Source: Streptomyces sp. 135
GTDB lineage: Bacteria > Actinomycetota > Actinomycetes > Streptomycetales > Streptomycetaceae
Direction of reading: 5' to 3'
Length of the DNA stretch: 64,000 nucleotides
Assembly: GCF_020026305.1 (NCBI RefSeq)
Contig: NZ_CP075691.1
Location: 5,828,001 to 5,892,000 of the forward strand
How positions within the stretch are numbered: position 1 is the first letter of the stretch; every line of letters starts with the position of its first letter. Both the position numbers and the translations under genes were made by a program. The notes under the pieces are model-generated. The model ran no database searches. It was not told the DNA's origin and worked only from the letters and a program-made list of their open reading frames with translations. Of the stretch, positions 33,794 to 44,300 are shown in pieces.

Positions 33794-33816
33794 CGTACGC
33801 AGGAAGGGACGGCCCG

Positions 33817-35247
33817 TCAGTCGCGGTCGCCGTTGCCCAGGTGGTGCACCCGCACCATGTTGGTGGTGCCGGGGACGCCGGGGGGCGAGCCCGCGGTGAT
33901 GACGACCGTGTCGCCGTCGTTGAAGCGGTTGAGCCTGATCAGCTCGGCGTCGACGAGCTCGACCATCGCGTCGGTGTTGTCGACGTGCGGCACGACGTAG
34001 GTGTCCACGCCCCAGCTCAGCGTCAGCTGGTTGCGGGTCGACTCGTCGGTGGTGAAGGCCAGGATCGGCTGGGCCGCGCGGTAGCGGGACAGGCGGCGGG
34101 CCGTGTCACCGGACTTGGTGAAGGCCACCAGCGCCTTGCCGCCGAGGAAGTCGGCGATCTCGGCCGCGGCGCGGGCCACCGAACCACCCTGCGTACGGGG
34201 CTTCTTGCCGGGCACGAGCGGCTGGAGGCCCTTGGAGAGCAGCTCCTCCTCGGCCGCCGCGACGATCTTCGACATCGTCTTGACGGTCTCGATCGGGTAG
34301 GCGCCGACGCTCGACTCGGCCGACAGCATGACCGCGTCCGCGCCGTCCAGGATCGCGTTGGCGACGTCGGACGCCTCGGCGCGCGTGGGGCGGGAGTTGG
34401 TGATCATCGACTCCATCATCTGGGTCGCGACGATCACCGGCTTGGCGTTGCGGCGGCACATCTCCACGAGGCGCTTCTGCACCATCGGGACCTTTTCCAG
34501 CGGGTACTCGACGGCGAGGTCACCGCGGGCCACCATCACGGCGTCGAACGCCGCGACGACGCCCTCCATGTTGGCGACGGCCTGCGGCTTCTCCACCTTG
34601 GCGATGACGGGGACCCGGCGGCCCTCCTCGTCCATCACCTTGTGGACGTCCTTGACGTCGTTGGCGTCGCGCACGAAGGACAGGGCGACCATGTCGCAGC
34701 CCATCTTCAGCGCGAAGCGCAGGTCCTCGATGTCCTTCTCGGACAGGGCGGGCACGTTCACGGCCGCGCCGGGCAGGTTGATGCCCTTGTGGTCGGAGAT
34801 GACACCGCCCTCGACGACGATCGTCTTCACGCGCGGGCCGTCCACCTCGACGACGCGCAGCTCGACGTTGCCGTCGTTGATGAGGATCTGGTCGCCCTTG
34901 GAGACGTCACCCGGCAGACCCTTGTAGGTGGTGCCGCAGATCGACTTGTCGCCGGGCACGTCCTCGGTGGTGATGGTGAACTCGTCACCGCGCACCAGCT
35001 CGACGGGGCCCTCGGCGAAGGTCTCCAGACGGATCTTCGGGCCCTGGAGGTCGGCGAGGACGCCGACCGCCCGGCCGGTCTTCGCGGCGGCCGAGCGGAC
35101 CCGGTCGTACCGGCCCTGGTGCTCGGCTTGCGTGCCGTGGCTGAAGTTGAAGCGGGCCACATTCATGCCGGCTTCGATCAGCGAGACCAGCTGCTCTTCG
35201 GAGTCGACGGCGGGGCCCAGCGTGCAGACGATTTTGGAACGGCGCAT
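33817..35247 (-). CDS. pyk: Pyruvate kinase
   Basis: A 476-residue glycolytic enzyme converting phosphoenolpyruvate and ADP to pyruvate and ATP. Family motifs: RRSKIVCTLGPAVDSEEQL at the start, MNVARFNFSHGTQAEH (Asn/His substrate loop), ICGTTYKGLPGDVSKGDQILINDG in the B domain, ALKMGCDMVALSFVRDANDV, the active-site IAKVEKPQAV and MVARGDLAVEYP, ATQMMESMITNSRPTRAEASDVANA, and a complete C-terminal allosteric domain. Length is typical. It is third in the pta-ackA-pyk order (73 bp after ackA), but its own promoter region contains a 14-bp palindrome. Streptomyces usually have two pyk genes; which one this is cannot be read here. Confidence 0.96.
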   Translation of the reverse strand: MRRSKIVCTLGPAVDSEEQLVSLIEAGMNVARFNFSHGTQAEHQGRYDRVRSAAAKTGRAVGVLADLQGPKIRLETFAEGPVELVRGDEFTITTEDVPGDKSICGTTYKGLPGDVSKGDQILINDGNVELRVVEVDGPRVKTIVVEGGVISDHKGINLPGAAVNVPALSEKDIEDLRFALKMGCDMVALSFVRDANDVKDVHKVMDEEGRRVPVIAKVEKPQAVANMEGVVAAFDAVMVARGDLAVEYPLEKVPMVQKRLVEMCRRNAKPVIVATQMMESMITNSRPTRAEASDVANAILDGADAVMLSAESSVGAYPIETVKTMSKIVAAAEEELLSKGLQPLVPGKKPRTQGGSVARAAAEIADFLGGKALVAFTKSGDTARRLSRYRAAQPILAFTTDESTRNQLTLSWGVDTYVVPHVDNTDAMVELVDAELIRLNRFNDGDTVVITAGSPPGVPGTTNMVRVHHLGNGDRD

Positions 35248-35274
35248 GGGGCGATCCTATCGGTTTGTTTCGCT

Positions 35275-35288
35275 ACGGAATATTCCGT
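35275..35288. promoter_or_regulatory. 14-bp palindrome upstream of pyk
   Basis: ACGGAATATTCCGT is a perfect palindrome 28 bp upstream of the pyk start, with a half-site GGAATAT at 35293-35299. On the minus strand a TAGGAT -10 element follows close to the start, so the palindrome would overlap the -35 region and could bind a dimeric regulator. Confidence 0.6.
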
Positions 35289-35320
35289 CTGGTGGAATAT
35301 ACAAATGGGCGGATGCGCGC

Positions 35321-36538
35321 TCAGGCGTTGCGGTCGTCGACCAATGCGTACGTCTGAGTGGCGATCTCCAATTCTTCGTCCGTCGGCACCACGGCGACGG
35401 CGACGCGCGCGTACTCCGGCGAAATCAGCCGGGCCTCGTCGGAACGTACGGAATTGAGCGCGCCGTCGACCGCGAGCCCCAGCTCCTCCAGGCCCGCCAC
35501 GGCCGCCTCGCGCACCGGGGCCGCGTTCTCGCCGACACCGGCCGTGAACACGACGGCGTCGACGCGGCCGAGGACGGCGTAATAGGCGCCGATGTACTTC
35601 TTCAGCCGGTGGACATAGATGTCGAAAGCGAGCGCCGCCTCCTGATCACCTTCGTCGATACGGCGCCGGATCTCCCGCATGTCGTTGTCGCCGCAGAGTC
35701 CGATCAGACCGCTCTTCTTGTTGAGGAGAATGTCGATCTCGTCGATGGACATTTTGCCGACCCTGGCCAGATGGAAGATGACCGCGGGGTCCATGTCGCC
35801 GGAACGGGTACCCATCACGAGTCCCTCAAGCGGCGTGAGCCCCATCGACGTGTCGACGCAGCGCCCGCCGCGCACGGCACTGGCCGAGGCGCCGTTGCCC
35901 AGGTGCAGCACGATGACGTTCACGTCCTCGGGCGCCTTCCCCAGCAGCTTCGCGGTCTCGCGCGAGACGTACGCGTGGGAGGTGCCGTGGAAGCCGTAGC
36001 GCCGCACGCGGTGCTCGTCGGCGGTCCTCACGTCGATCGCGTAGCGCGCCGCGGACTCCGGCATCGTCGTGTGGAACGCGGTGTCGAAGACGGCGACCTG
36101 CGGCAGGTCCGGGCGCAGCGCCTGGGCGGTGCGGATGCCGGTGATGTTGGCCGGGTTGTGCAGCGGCGCCACCGGCACCAGCCGCTCGATCTCCTTGAGC
36201 ACCTCGTCGGTGATCACGGTCGGTGCGGTGAACCTCAGGCCGCCGTGCACCACCCGGTGGCCTATCGCGGCCAGCTCGGGGGAGTCGAGGCCGAGGCCGT
36301 CGGCGGCCAGCTCCGCGGCGACGGCCCTCAGCGCCGCCTCGTGGTCGGCGATCGGCTCCTCGCGCTCACGGGACCGGGCATCGCCGCCGGTGAGCGGGGT
36401 GTGCTTGAGCCGCGAGGTCTCCTCGCCGATCCGCTCGACGAGACCGACGGCCAGACGTGAGCTGTCGCGCATGTCGAGCAGCTGGTACTTCACCGACGAG
36501 GAGCCGGAGTTGAGGACGAGGACGCGCGTAGCAGTCAC
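35321..36538 (-). CDS. ackA: Acetate kinase
   Basis: A 405-residue enzyme making ATP and acetate from acetyl phosphate and ADP. ASKHA-fold motifs: VLVLNSGSSSVKYQLLD (start), HRVVHGG, GFHGTSHAYVSRE (catalytic His region), IVLHLGNGASASAVRGG, GTRSGDMDPAVI, GLCGDNDMREI and FTAGVGENAAPVRE. Length is typical. It lies 27 bp downstream of pta on the same strand, the usual pta-ackA order for acetate overflow and substrate-level phosphorylation. Confidence 0.97.
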   Translation of the reverse strand: MTATRVLVLNSGSSSVKYQLLDMRDSSRLAVGLVERIGEETSRLKHTPLTGGDARSREREEPIADHEAALRAVAAELAADGLGLDSPELAAIGHRVVHGGLRFTAPTVITDEVLKEIERLVPVAPLHNPANITGIRTAQALRPDLPQVAVFDTAFHTTMPESAARYAIDVRTADEHRVRRYGFHGTSHAYVSRETAKLLGKAPEDVNVIVLHLGNGASASAVRGGRCVDTSMGLTPLEGLVMGTRSGDMDPAVIFHLARVGKMSIDEIDILLNKKSGLIGLCGDNDMREIRRRIDEGDQEAALAFDIYVHRLKKYIGAYYAVLGRVDAVVFTAGVGENAAPVREAAVAGLEELGLAVDGALNSVRSDEARLISPEYARVAVAVVPTDEELEIATQTYALVDDRNA

Positions 36539-36565
36539 GGATTCGGGGTGCTTTCTGTGGGGGAA

Positions 36566-38641
36566 CTACTGGGTGGGCGTCTGGGACTGGATCGCCGTGA
36601 TGGCGACGGTGTTGACGATGTCCTGGACGAGCGCGCCCCGGGACAGGTCGTTGACCGGCTTGCGCAGGCCCTGGAGGACCGGGCCGACGGCGATCGCGCC
36701 GGCCGAGCGCTGCACGGCCTTGTAAGTGTTGTTGCCCGTGTTGAGGTCCGGGAAGATCAGCACGCTGGCCTGGCCCGCGACGTCCGAGCCGGGCAGCTTG
36801 GTGGCCGCCACCGACGGCTCCACCGCGGCGTCGTACTGGATCGGGCCCTCGATCTTCAGGTCGGGGCGCTGCGCGCGCACCAGTTCGGTCGCCTCGCGCA
36901 CCTTGTCCACGTCGGCGCCCGAACCGGACGTGCCCGTCGAGTACGACAGCATCGCGATCCGCGGCTCCACCCCGAACTGCCCGGCCGTGGCGGCCGCCTG
37001 CACGGCGATGTCCGCGAGCTGCTCGGCGTCCGGGTCCGGGTTCACGGCGCAGTCGCCGTACACCAGGACCTTGTCGGCGAGGCACATGAAGAAGACCGAC
37101 GACACGATCGAGGCGTCCGGCTTGGTCTTGATGATCTCGAAGGCGGGCCGGATGGTGGCGGCCGTGGAGTGCACGGAGCCCGACACCATGCCGTCGGCCA
37201 GGCCCTCCTGGACCATCAGCGTGCCGAAGTAGTTGACGTCCGCCACCACGTCGTACGCCAGCTCGACGGTGACGCCCTTGTGGGCGCGCAGCTCGGCGTA
37301 CTTCCCGGCGAAACGATCCCGCAGCTCGGAGGTCTGCGGGTCGATGAGCTCGGAGTCGGCGAGGTCCACGCCGAGGTCGGCGGCCTTCTTGCGGATCTGC
37401 TCGACGGGACCGAGCAGCGTCAGGTCGCAGACGCCCCGGCGCAGCAGGACGTCGGCGGCGCGCAGCACGCGCTCCTCGGTGCCCTCGGGCAGCACGACGC
37501 GGCGCCGGTCGGCGCGGGCCCGCTCAAGGAGCTTGTGCTCGAACATCATCGGCGTGACGCGGTCGCTGCTCGGCGCAGAGACGCGCTTCAGGAGGTCCGC
37601 GGTGTCGACGTACCGCTCGAAGAGGCCGAGGGCGGTCTCCGCCTTGCGGGGCGTCGCGGCGTTCAGCTTCCCCTCCAGGGCGAAGAGCTCCGCCGCCGTG
37701 GGGAAGGAGCCGCCGGAGACCGCGACGACCGGGGTGCCGGGGGCGAGGCGGTCGGCGAGGGTGAGGATCTCCTGGCCCGGCTGTTCGTTCAGGGTCAGCA
37801 GGACGCCCGCGATGGGCGGGGTGCCGGCGCTGTGCGCGGCGAGCGAGCCCACCACCAGGTCGGCGCGGTCGCCGGGGGTGACCACCAGGCAGCCCGGGGT
37901 CAGGGCGTTCAGGAAGTTCGGCAGCATGGCGCCGCCGAAGACGAAGTCCAGGGCGTCGCGCGCGAGCCCCGAGTCGTCGCCGAGCAGCACGCGGCCGCCC
38001 AGCGCGTGGGTGATCTGCGCGACGGTCGGCGCGGAGAGCGCGGGCTCGTCGGGCAGGACGTAGCAGGGGACCGGCAGGCTGGCTTCCAGCCGCTGGTGGA
38101 TCTCGTCGCGGTCGGCGGGCGCCACCCGGTTGGTGACCATGGCGAGGACGTCGCAGCCGAGGCTCTCGTACGCGCGGTGGGCGTTGCGCGTCTCGGCGTG
38201 CACCGACTCGGCGGTCTGGTTCTTGCCGCCGACCACGGGGAGCACGGAGGCGCCGAACTCGTTGGCGAGGCGGGCGTTGAGCGCCAGCTCGTCGGGGAGC
38301 TGGGTGGCGGCGAAGTCGGTACCCAGGACGAGCACCACCTCGTACTCCCCGGCCACCCGGTGGAAGCGGTCGACGAGCCGCGAGACCAGCTCGTCGGTGC
38401 CCCGCTCGGCCTGGAGCGCGGACGCCTCGTGGTAGTCCATGCCGTACACGGACGCGGCGTCCTGCGAGAGGCGGTAGCGGGCCCGCAGCAGGTCGAAGAG
38501 GCGGTCGGGGCCGTCGTGGACGAGGGGCCGGAAGACACCGACCCGGTCGACCTGACGGGTCAGGAGTTCCATCACTCCCAGCTCGACGACCTGGCGGCCG
38601 TCGCCGCGGTCGATCCCGGTCACGTACACGCTGCGCGTCAC
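36566..38641 (-). CDS. pta: Phosphate acetyltransferase (long form)
   Basis: A 691-residue long-form enzyme converting acetyl-CoA and phosphate to acetyl phosphate. The N-terminal P-loop-like/DRTGG region (1-360: VYVTGIDRGDGRQVVELGVMELL, VLGTDFAATQ, MVTNRVAP, LLGDDSGLARDALDFVFGGAMLP) precedes the C-terminal PTA_PTB catalytic domain (about 370-691: MFEHKLLERARADRRRVVLPEGTEERVLRAADVLL, GMVSGSVHSTAATIRPAFEIIKT, LVYGDCAVNPDPDAEQLADIA, AMLSYSTGTSGSG, FPDLNTGNNTYKAVQRSAGA). It starts at a GTG and lies directly upstream of ackA. Confidence 0.96.
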   Translation of the reverse strand: MTRSVYVTGIDRGDGRQVVELGVMELLTRQVDRVGVFRPLVHDGPDRLFDLLRARYRLSQDAASVYGMDYHEASALQAERGTDELVSRLVDRFHRVAGEYEVVLVLGTDFAATQLPDELALNARLANEFGASVLPVVGGKNQTAESVHAETRNAHRAYESLGCDVLAMVTNRVAPADRDEIHQRLEASLPVPCYVLPDEPALSAPTVAQITHALGGRVLLGDDSGLARDALDFVFGGAMLPNFLNALTPGCLVVTPGDRADLVVGSLAAHSAGTPPIAGVLLTLNEQPGQEILTLADRLAPGTPVVAVSGGSFPTAAELFALEGKLNAATPRKAETALGLFERYVDTADLLKRVSAPSSDRVTPMMFEHKLLERARADRRRVVLPEGTEERVLRAADVLLRRGVCDLTLLGPVEQIRKKAADLGVDLADSELIDPQTSELRDRFAGKYAELRAHKGVTVELAYDVVADVNYFGTLMVQEGLADGMVSGSVHSTAATIRPAFEIIKTKPDASIVSSVFFMCLADKVLVYGDCAVNPDPDAEQLADIAVQAAATAGQFGVEPRIAMLSYSTGTSGSGADVDKVREATELVRAQRPDLKIEGPIQYDAAVEPSVAATKLPGSDVAGQASVLIFPDLNTGNNTYKAVQRSAGAIAVGPVLQGLRKPVNDLSRGALVQDIVNTVAITAIQSQTPTQ

Positions 38642-38963
38642 GCGTGCTCTTCCCTTCCTCGCTGCCCGCTGGCCGCCCGGCGGGGGACGCCGGGTGAGCA
38701 GGACAAATTACCCGATATCGCGGCTGTGCCCTCTTGACAATACCTCCGCGGCTGGCTAGGCCGCCCGCCGGCCGAAGGCTCCGACAGGAGGGGTCATAAG
38801 GCCTCTGCCCCCGCATCGCCCCCGTATTTCCCCTGTACTGCCCCGGTCGCGCCCCCGCATCGCACACGCGTCCCTCGGACATCGGTGAGCGGCGACCCCC
38901 TTCCGGCCGTGGAACAATCGGATCGGCTCACAAGTACCAACAGCGAGCAGGAGACACAGCGCG
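38642..38963. promoter_or_regulatory. Divergent control region pta / pfkA
   Basis: 322 bp without a gene. A consensus -35 TTGACA at 38734-38739 is followed 17 bp later by TAGGCC (38757-38762), giving a candidate plus-strand promoter for pfkA with a leader of about 195 nt. The rest is GC-rich with repeated CCCCGCATCGC-like segments (38811-38866). No operator was recognised with confidence. Confidence 0.5.
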
Positions 38964-39989
<1,026 letters not shown>

Positions 39990-40051
39990 CGGTTCTCCGC
40001 GGGCCCCTCGGGCCATGGTGGCGGCGGGGGCGGGACACGGCAGGCCGGTGA

Positions 40052-40789
40052 TCAGGCCCGGCCGCCCCCGGCCCCGCCGCGGACCAGCGTCCAGAAGTGC
40101 TCCAGGATCCGGTCGAGGAAGTCCCGCCCGGCCTCCCCGGACGCGTCGGAGCTCGCGCCGCCGCCCCAGCTCAGGGTCCGCGTCATCCGGGACTGGTAGT
40201 CGTCGTGCATCTGCCGCAGCACGTCCTCGACGTGCCGCTTCGCCACGGGCAGCAGCTTGCTGACGGGCCGCACATAGCCCTGCCACCGGGTGGTGACGGC
40301 GCTGCGCAGCAGCTCGGCGAGCTGCTCGGACCGGCCGGTGACGGTGACGAAGTCGGGCACGGACAGCTGGAGACACCGGGCGAGGGCCTCGGACTGCCGC
40401 TCGTTCCCGCGCCAGCTGTTGGTCTCCTCCATGCGCAGATACGCCTGGATCTCCACGCCGGACTCCCGGGCGACGTCCTGCGGCGCGAGCCCCCGGGCGA
40501 CGCGGTGCTCGCGCAGCGTCCGGGCGGCGCCCATCAGCTCCCCCGGCGCACACCAGAGCGTGGCGGCGAGCGCGGTGAGCTCGGTGGAACTGGGCGAGGC
40601 GAGCCCGCGCTCCCAGGCGGCGATGGTGTCGGCGGTGACGTACGTGAGCCCGTAACTGGCCCGCATCCCATACGCGACGTGCCCATGCGCCATCCCGAGC
40701 GCCTCCCGCAGGCGCCGGGCGGCGGGGAAGTCGAAGGGGGGTGTGGGCTGGTGCGGTGACTCGCTCGGTTGGCTCGGTTGCACGGGCAC
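40052..40789 (-). CDS. XRE-type helix-turn-helix regulator
   Basis: A 245-residue cytoplasmic protein starting at a GTG. Two HTH-like modules can be read: about 24-85 (RRLREALGMAHGHVAYGMRASYGLTYVTADTIAAWERGLASPSSTELTALAATL) and 92-145 (LREHRVARGLAPQDVARESGVEIQAYLRMEETNSWRGNERQSEALARCL), followed by a helical domain of unknown role. This two-HTH layout is common in Streptomyces DNA-binding proteins. It is convergent with pfkA. Targets unknown. Confidence 0.82.
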   Translation of the reverse strand: MPVQPSQPSESPHQPTPPFDFPAARRLREALGMAHGHVAYGMRASYGLTYVTADTIAAWERGLASPSSTELTALAATLWCAPGELMGAARTLREHRVARGLAPQDVARESGVEIQAYLRMEETNSWRGNERQSEALARCLQLSVPDFVTVTGRSEQLAELLRSAVTTRWQGYVRPVSKLLPVAKRHVEDVLRQMHDDYQSRMTRTLSWGGGASSDASGEAGRDFLDRILEHFWTLVRGGAGGGRA

Positions 40790-40886
40790 ACGGTAGGCGC
40801 CTGGGGGGCCGGCGACTACGGTGCGTTCCTACGAGGTTGCGGGGTGGTGGGAAGGTACGTCCTGTGCTGAGCGCCCGGGGAGGGCG

Positions 40887-41318
40887 TCAGCGGTACCAGT
40901 CCTCGCCCGCGTTCCCAAGGGAACTCCGAAGAAAACTCTCGAGGTCGGGTGAGATCAGGCTCCGGGAGTCCGTCTCGTGGTCCCACACGAATACTTCCTC
41001 GCGTTCCGGAGTCCGGACGAAAGCGAATTGGTCACCGCCGCCGTTGTCCCCGAAGAAGAGCAAGGCATCGAACGGCATGTACAGCGTGCGGTATTGCCCG
41101 TCACTCCTGAACGCCAAATTCTCCGACAGGATCTTCTCCGCGCTCCAGATCACTTCCGTTCCGAATTCATCTTCGACGCCGTCCGTCTCCAGGAGCAGCG
41201 CGGACAGGGAGGCGGGCACGGACTGGCCGAGGCCGCTCTCAATTGCACGAACCGTCTCACCGTTCGCACCTTCGGACAATTGAACATCCGAGAATTCTGC
41301 GGCAAGTTCACGCCACAT
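40887..41318 (-). CDS. SMI1/KNR4 (SUKH) family immunity protein
   Basis: A 143-residue acidic protein with the SUKH fold: VRAIESGLGQSVPASLSALLLETDGVEDEFGTEVIWSAEKILSENLAF, then YMPFDALLFFGDNGGGDQFAFVRT and VFVWDHETDSRSLISPDLESFL. The DALLFFGDNGGGDQFAF block is the family hallmark. SUKH proteins are the most common immunity proteins of polymorphic toxin systems. It starts 14 bp after the stop of the RHS toxin gene on the same strand, the expected cognate position. Base composition looks lower in GC than the surrounding genes. Confidence 0.9.
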   Translation of the reverse strand: MWRELAAEFSDVQLSEGANGETVRAIESGLGQSVPASLSALLLETDGVEDEFGTEVIWSAEKILSENLAFRSDGQYRTLYMPFDALLFFGDNGGGDQFAFVRTPEREEVFVWDHETDSRSLISPDLESFLRSSLGNAGEDWYR

Positions 41319-41332
41319 ACTGCTCCTTGAGG

Positions 41333-44300
41333 CTATCTGACGCGCGGGTTGAACCAGTTCCCCAGCTTATCATCCACCTTGCTCACCTGATCGAGAACTT
41401 CCTGCCGGGTAGGGTTGGGGTTCTCGTTGTAGAACTTATTCCATTCGATACGTATGGCACTGAGGTGCACTTTGCTGTTGATGTCGCCCTTGGGTATCCC
41501 TCGCAAATTTTCGAGCGAGTGTATCTCGTCCGCCGAGAAGAGGTTCGGATAGCGCTTCAAGACCTGCTGCTCGATGGCATGGTGGACCACCACCTTGCCC
41601 TTGAGGTGCGGATGCTCGTCGAAGAAGGTCTTCTTGTAGCTGTGGCTCGTGGTGCTGCCGACAGAAGCCTCAATTCTTACTGGAATACCCTTGCCCAAGA
41701 CGGTTTCGTTCCTGGCGGCAGCCTGCTTGGCCGCCTCCTCGCAAGGCGTGAGGCCGAGAGGGTCGATCCACGTGAAAGGATTGCGGACGTACGAGAACGG
41801 ATTCGGTCCCGGCGCAATCCCCAAGGGGTCCTGTGTCAGGTACCTGGAGATCTGCGGATCGTAATACCGATGGTGGTTGTAGTGCAGGCCGCTTTCGGGG
41901 TCGAAGTACTGCCCTGGAAATCGCAGTGGCGTATAGGCTGTTGAGGACGACTGCCAAGCTGTTGTGCCCCACAGCGTGCTGCGGGCGCGCCAGGCGACGC
42001 CACCTGCTTCGTCGATGAGTTCGGTGGGTGTACCGACCAGATCCGTGACGATGGCGAAGAAGCGAGCGTCGATCTCATGGCCCGGGACTGCCGCCCCGGC
42101 TATTCGCTCGGTCTGGGCAATGGGTGTCAGGCCCTTGTGGTCCCAGGTGAGAATGACCTGATGCGGTAGTTCATCGGACGTCGTCGTCTGCTCGCAGAGA
42201 TTGATGCCGTCCCAGGTGAAGACGACCCGTTCGACCACCGTCTCACCATCGGGCGCCAGGCGGAGCTTGGCGGTGCGACGTCCCAGCGGGTCATAGGTGT
42301 AGCGCCACCGCACACCGTCCGGGGTGACGACGCCGATGAGGCGGTCCTCGACGTCCCATGCGTAACGCCAGGTGTCCGGGGCACGGGACAGGCGCCGCTT
42401 TCGGCGAACGGTCATACGGCCGAGCGCATCGTGCTCGTAACGGACCTTGCCCGCGCGGTCGATGCGGGTGCCGCTGTACTCGTGCGCTCCTGTGGCCTCA
42501 TGACCCGGATGGGTGCGGGGCCAGTCGCTGTGCGTCAGGTTGCCGGCCGTGTCGTACGCGTAGGTCTCGGTCCAGTTCGCGGCATGTACGGCCGTGACGC
42601 GGCCCAATGGGTCCAGTTCGAAGCGTCGGCTGCCGGAGAGCTGATCGTCGATGGCCGTGAGGCCGCCGTCGGCGCGGTAGGAGTACGAGCGGTGCTGGAG
42701 GGACCGGCCGTCGGGACCGGTGACCGACTGACCGGAGAGGCGCCCCACCTCGTCGAACGCGTGGAGCAGGGTGACGCCCGTACCGATGCGGCGTGTCTCG
42801 GTCCTGCCCACCGGATCGTGCTCGAAGGCGATGACGCGGCCGGAAGCCGACAGTGCCGCGAGGCGACCCACATCGTCGTAGGTCCAGGTGCTGCGTGCAC
42901 CGGTGGGCGTCGTGCGGGTCACCGGCAGACCGGCATCGTCATACGTGTACGAGAGCGTGCGTCCGTCGACCGTCTCGGCCAGCGGGCGACCGGAGCTGTC
43001 CAGTTCGATGGCGAGAGTGGAATCCGGGCCAGAGGCGTGCGTGAGGTTCCCGAGCCGATCGTAGGCGTAGGTGGTGACCGCCCCGTCCGCGTCCTTGCGG
43101 AGGATCTGACCGAGGACGCTGTACTCGAAGGCCAGGGTCTGGCCGAGGGCGTTGGTGCGCGAGGTCAGGCGGCCTGCGGGGTCGTGCGTGTAGAGGAGTT
43201 CACGGCCGTCGAAGTCGGTCTCCGAGACCAGCTGACCGGCAGCGTTGTAGTGGTACTTCCACCTCAGCCCCGAAGGGTTGCTCACCTCGGTGAGCCGCAA
43301 GGAGGAGTCGTAGGCGAACTCGTATCGCGCCCCGTCCGAATCGGTTCGGGCCGCCAGAAGGTCGAAGTGGGTGTACTCGGAGACAGTCGTGTGACCGGCC
43401 TGGTCCGTGTGGCTCGTGCAGTTGCCCTCGCCGTCGTAGGTCCAGCTCTCCCGCCCGCCGTCGGGATCGGTACGGCCGATGAGCCGGCCCTCTCGCGACC
43501 AGGAAAGACGAACGGTGCGCCCCGCTTCATCGGTGAGCGCTACGGAACGACCGTAAGCGTCGCGCTCGAAGAACGTGACGCCCATCGCATCGGTGATCTC
43601 AAGAGGCAGGCCTGCCGGGTCGCAGCGCACCGTGGTGACCCGGCCCATGCCGTCGGTGACAGTGAGGGGGTGGCCTGCGGAGGTGTAGGTGCTGCGCGAG
43701 GTCGCACCGGTGGAGTCGGTGAGCTCCGTACAGTTTCCACGCTGGTCGTAGCTGTACCGCCACGACGGGCCGTCCTCCAGAGCGATGGACGTGATGAGGT
43801 GGAGGCCGTTGTACTCATAGCGGACCACGGTGCCGTCCGGACTGATCCTTTCCAGCGGCTGCCCCAACTCGTCGTTGACGAACCGTGTGGTGTGGCCGAG
43901 CTGATCCGTCACGGCGGTGACATGCCCGGAGGAGTCGTACTCGGTCGTCACCGTGAAACCCAGCGGGTCGGTCTCGGCGACGACCAGACTGCGGTCGTCG
44001 ATGACGAAGCGGGAGGTCGCCCCTTGCGCGGTGGTGGCTTCGGTGATGTGACAGCCGGGCCACTCGGGGTCGGACAGACCATGGGTGAAGGTGTTGGCAA
44101 GGTGCCCGGCTCCGCCACCCTGGGCTATGCAGCGGTCCTGCTCGTCGTAGGTGTAGTTGTAGCGGCTGTTGTTGGTGTCTTCCCAGGCGGTGATGCGCAG
44201 TCGGTCGTCGTAGGTGAACTTGAGCGGCAGGCCGGAGGAGTTGGTGATGGTGGTGAGGTTGCCGTCGGTGTAGCCGTACCGCTTGATCACTTCGTCCGAG

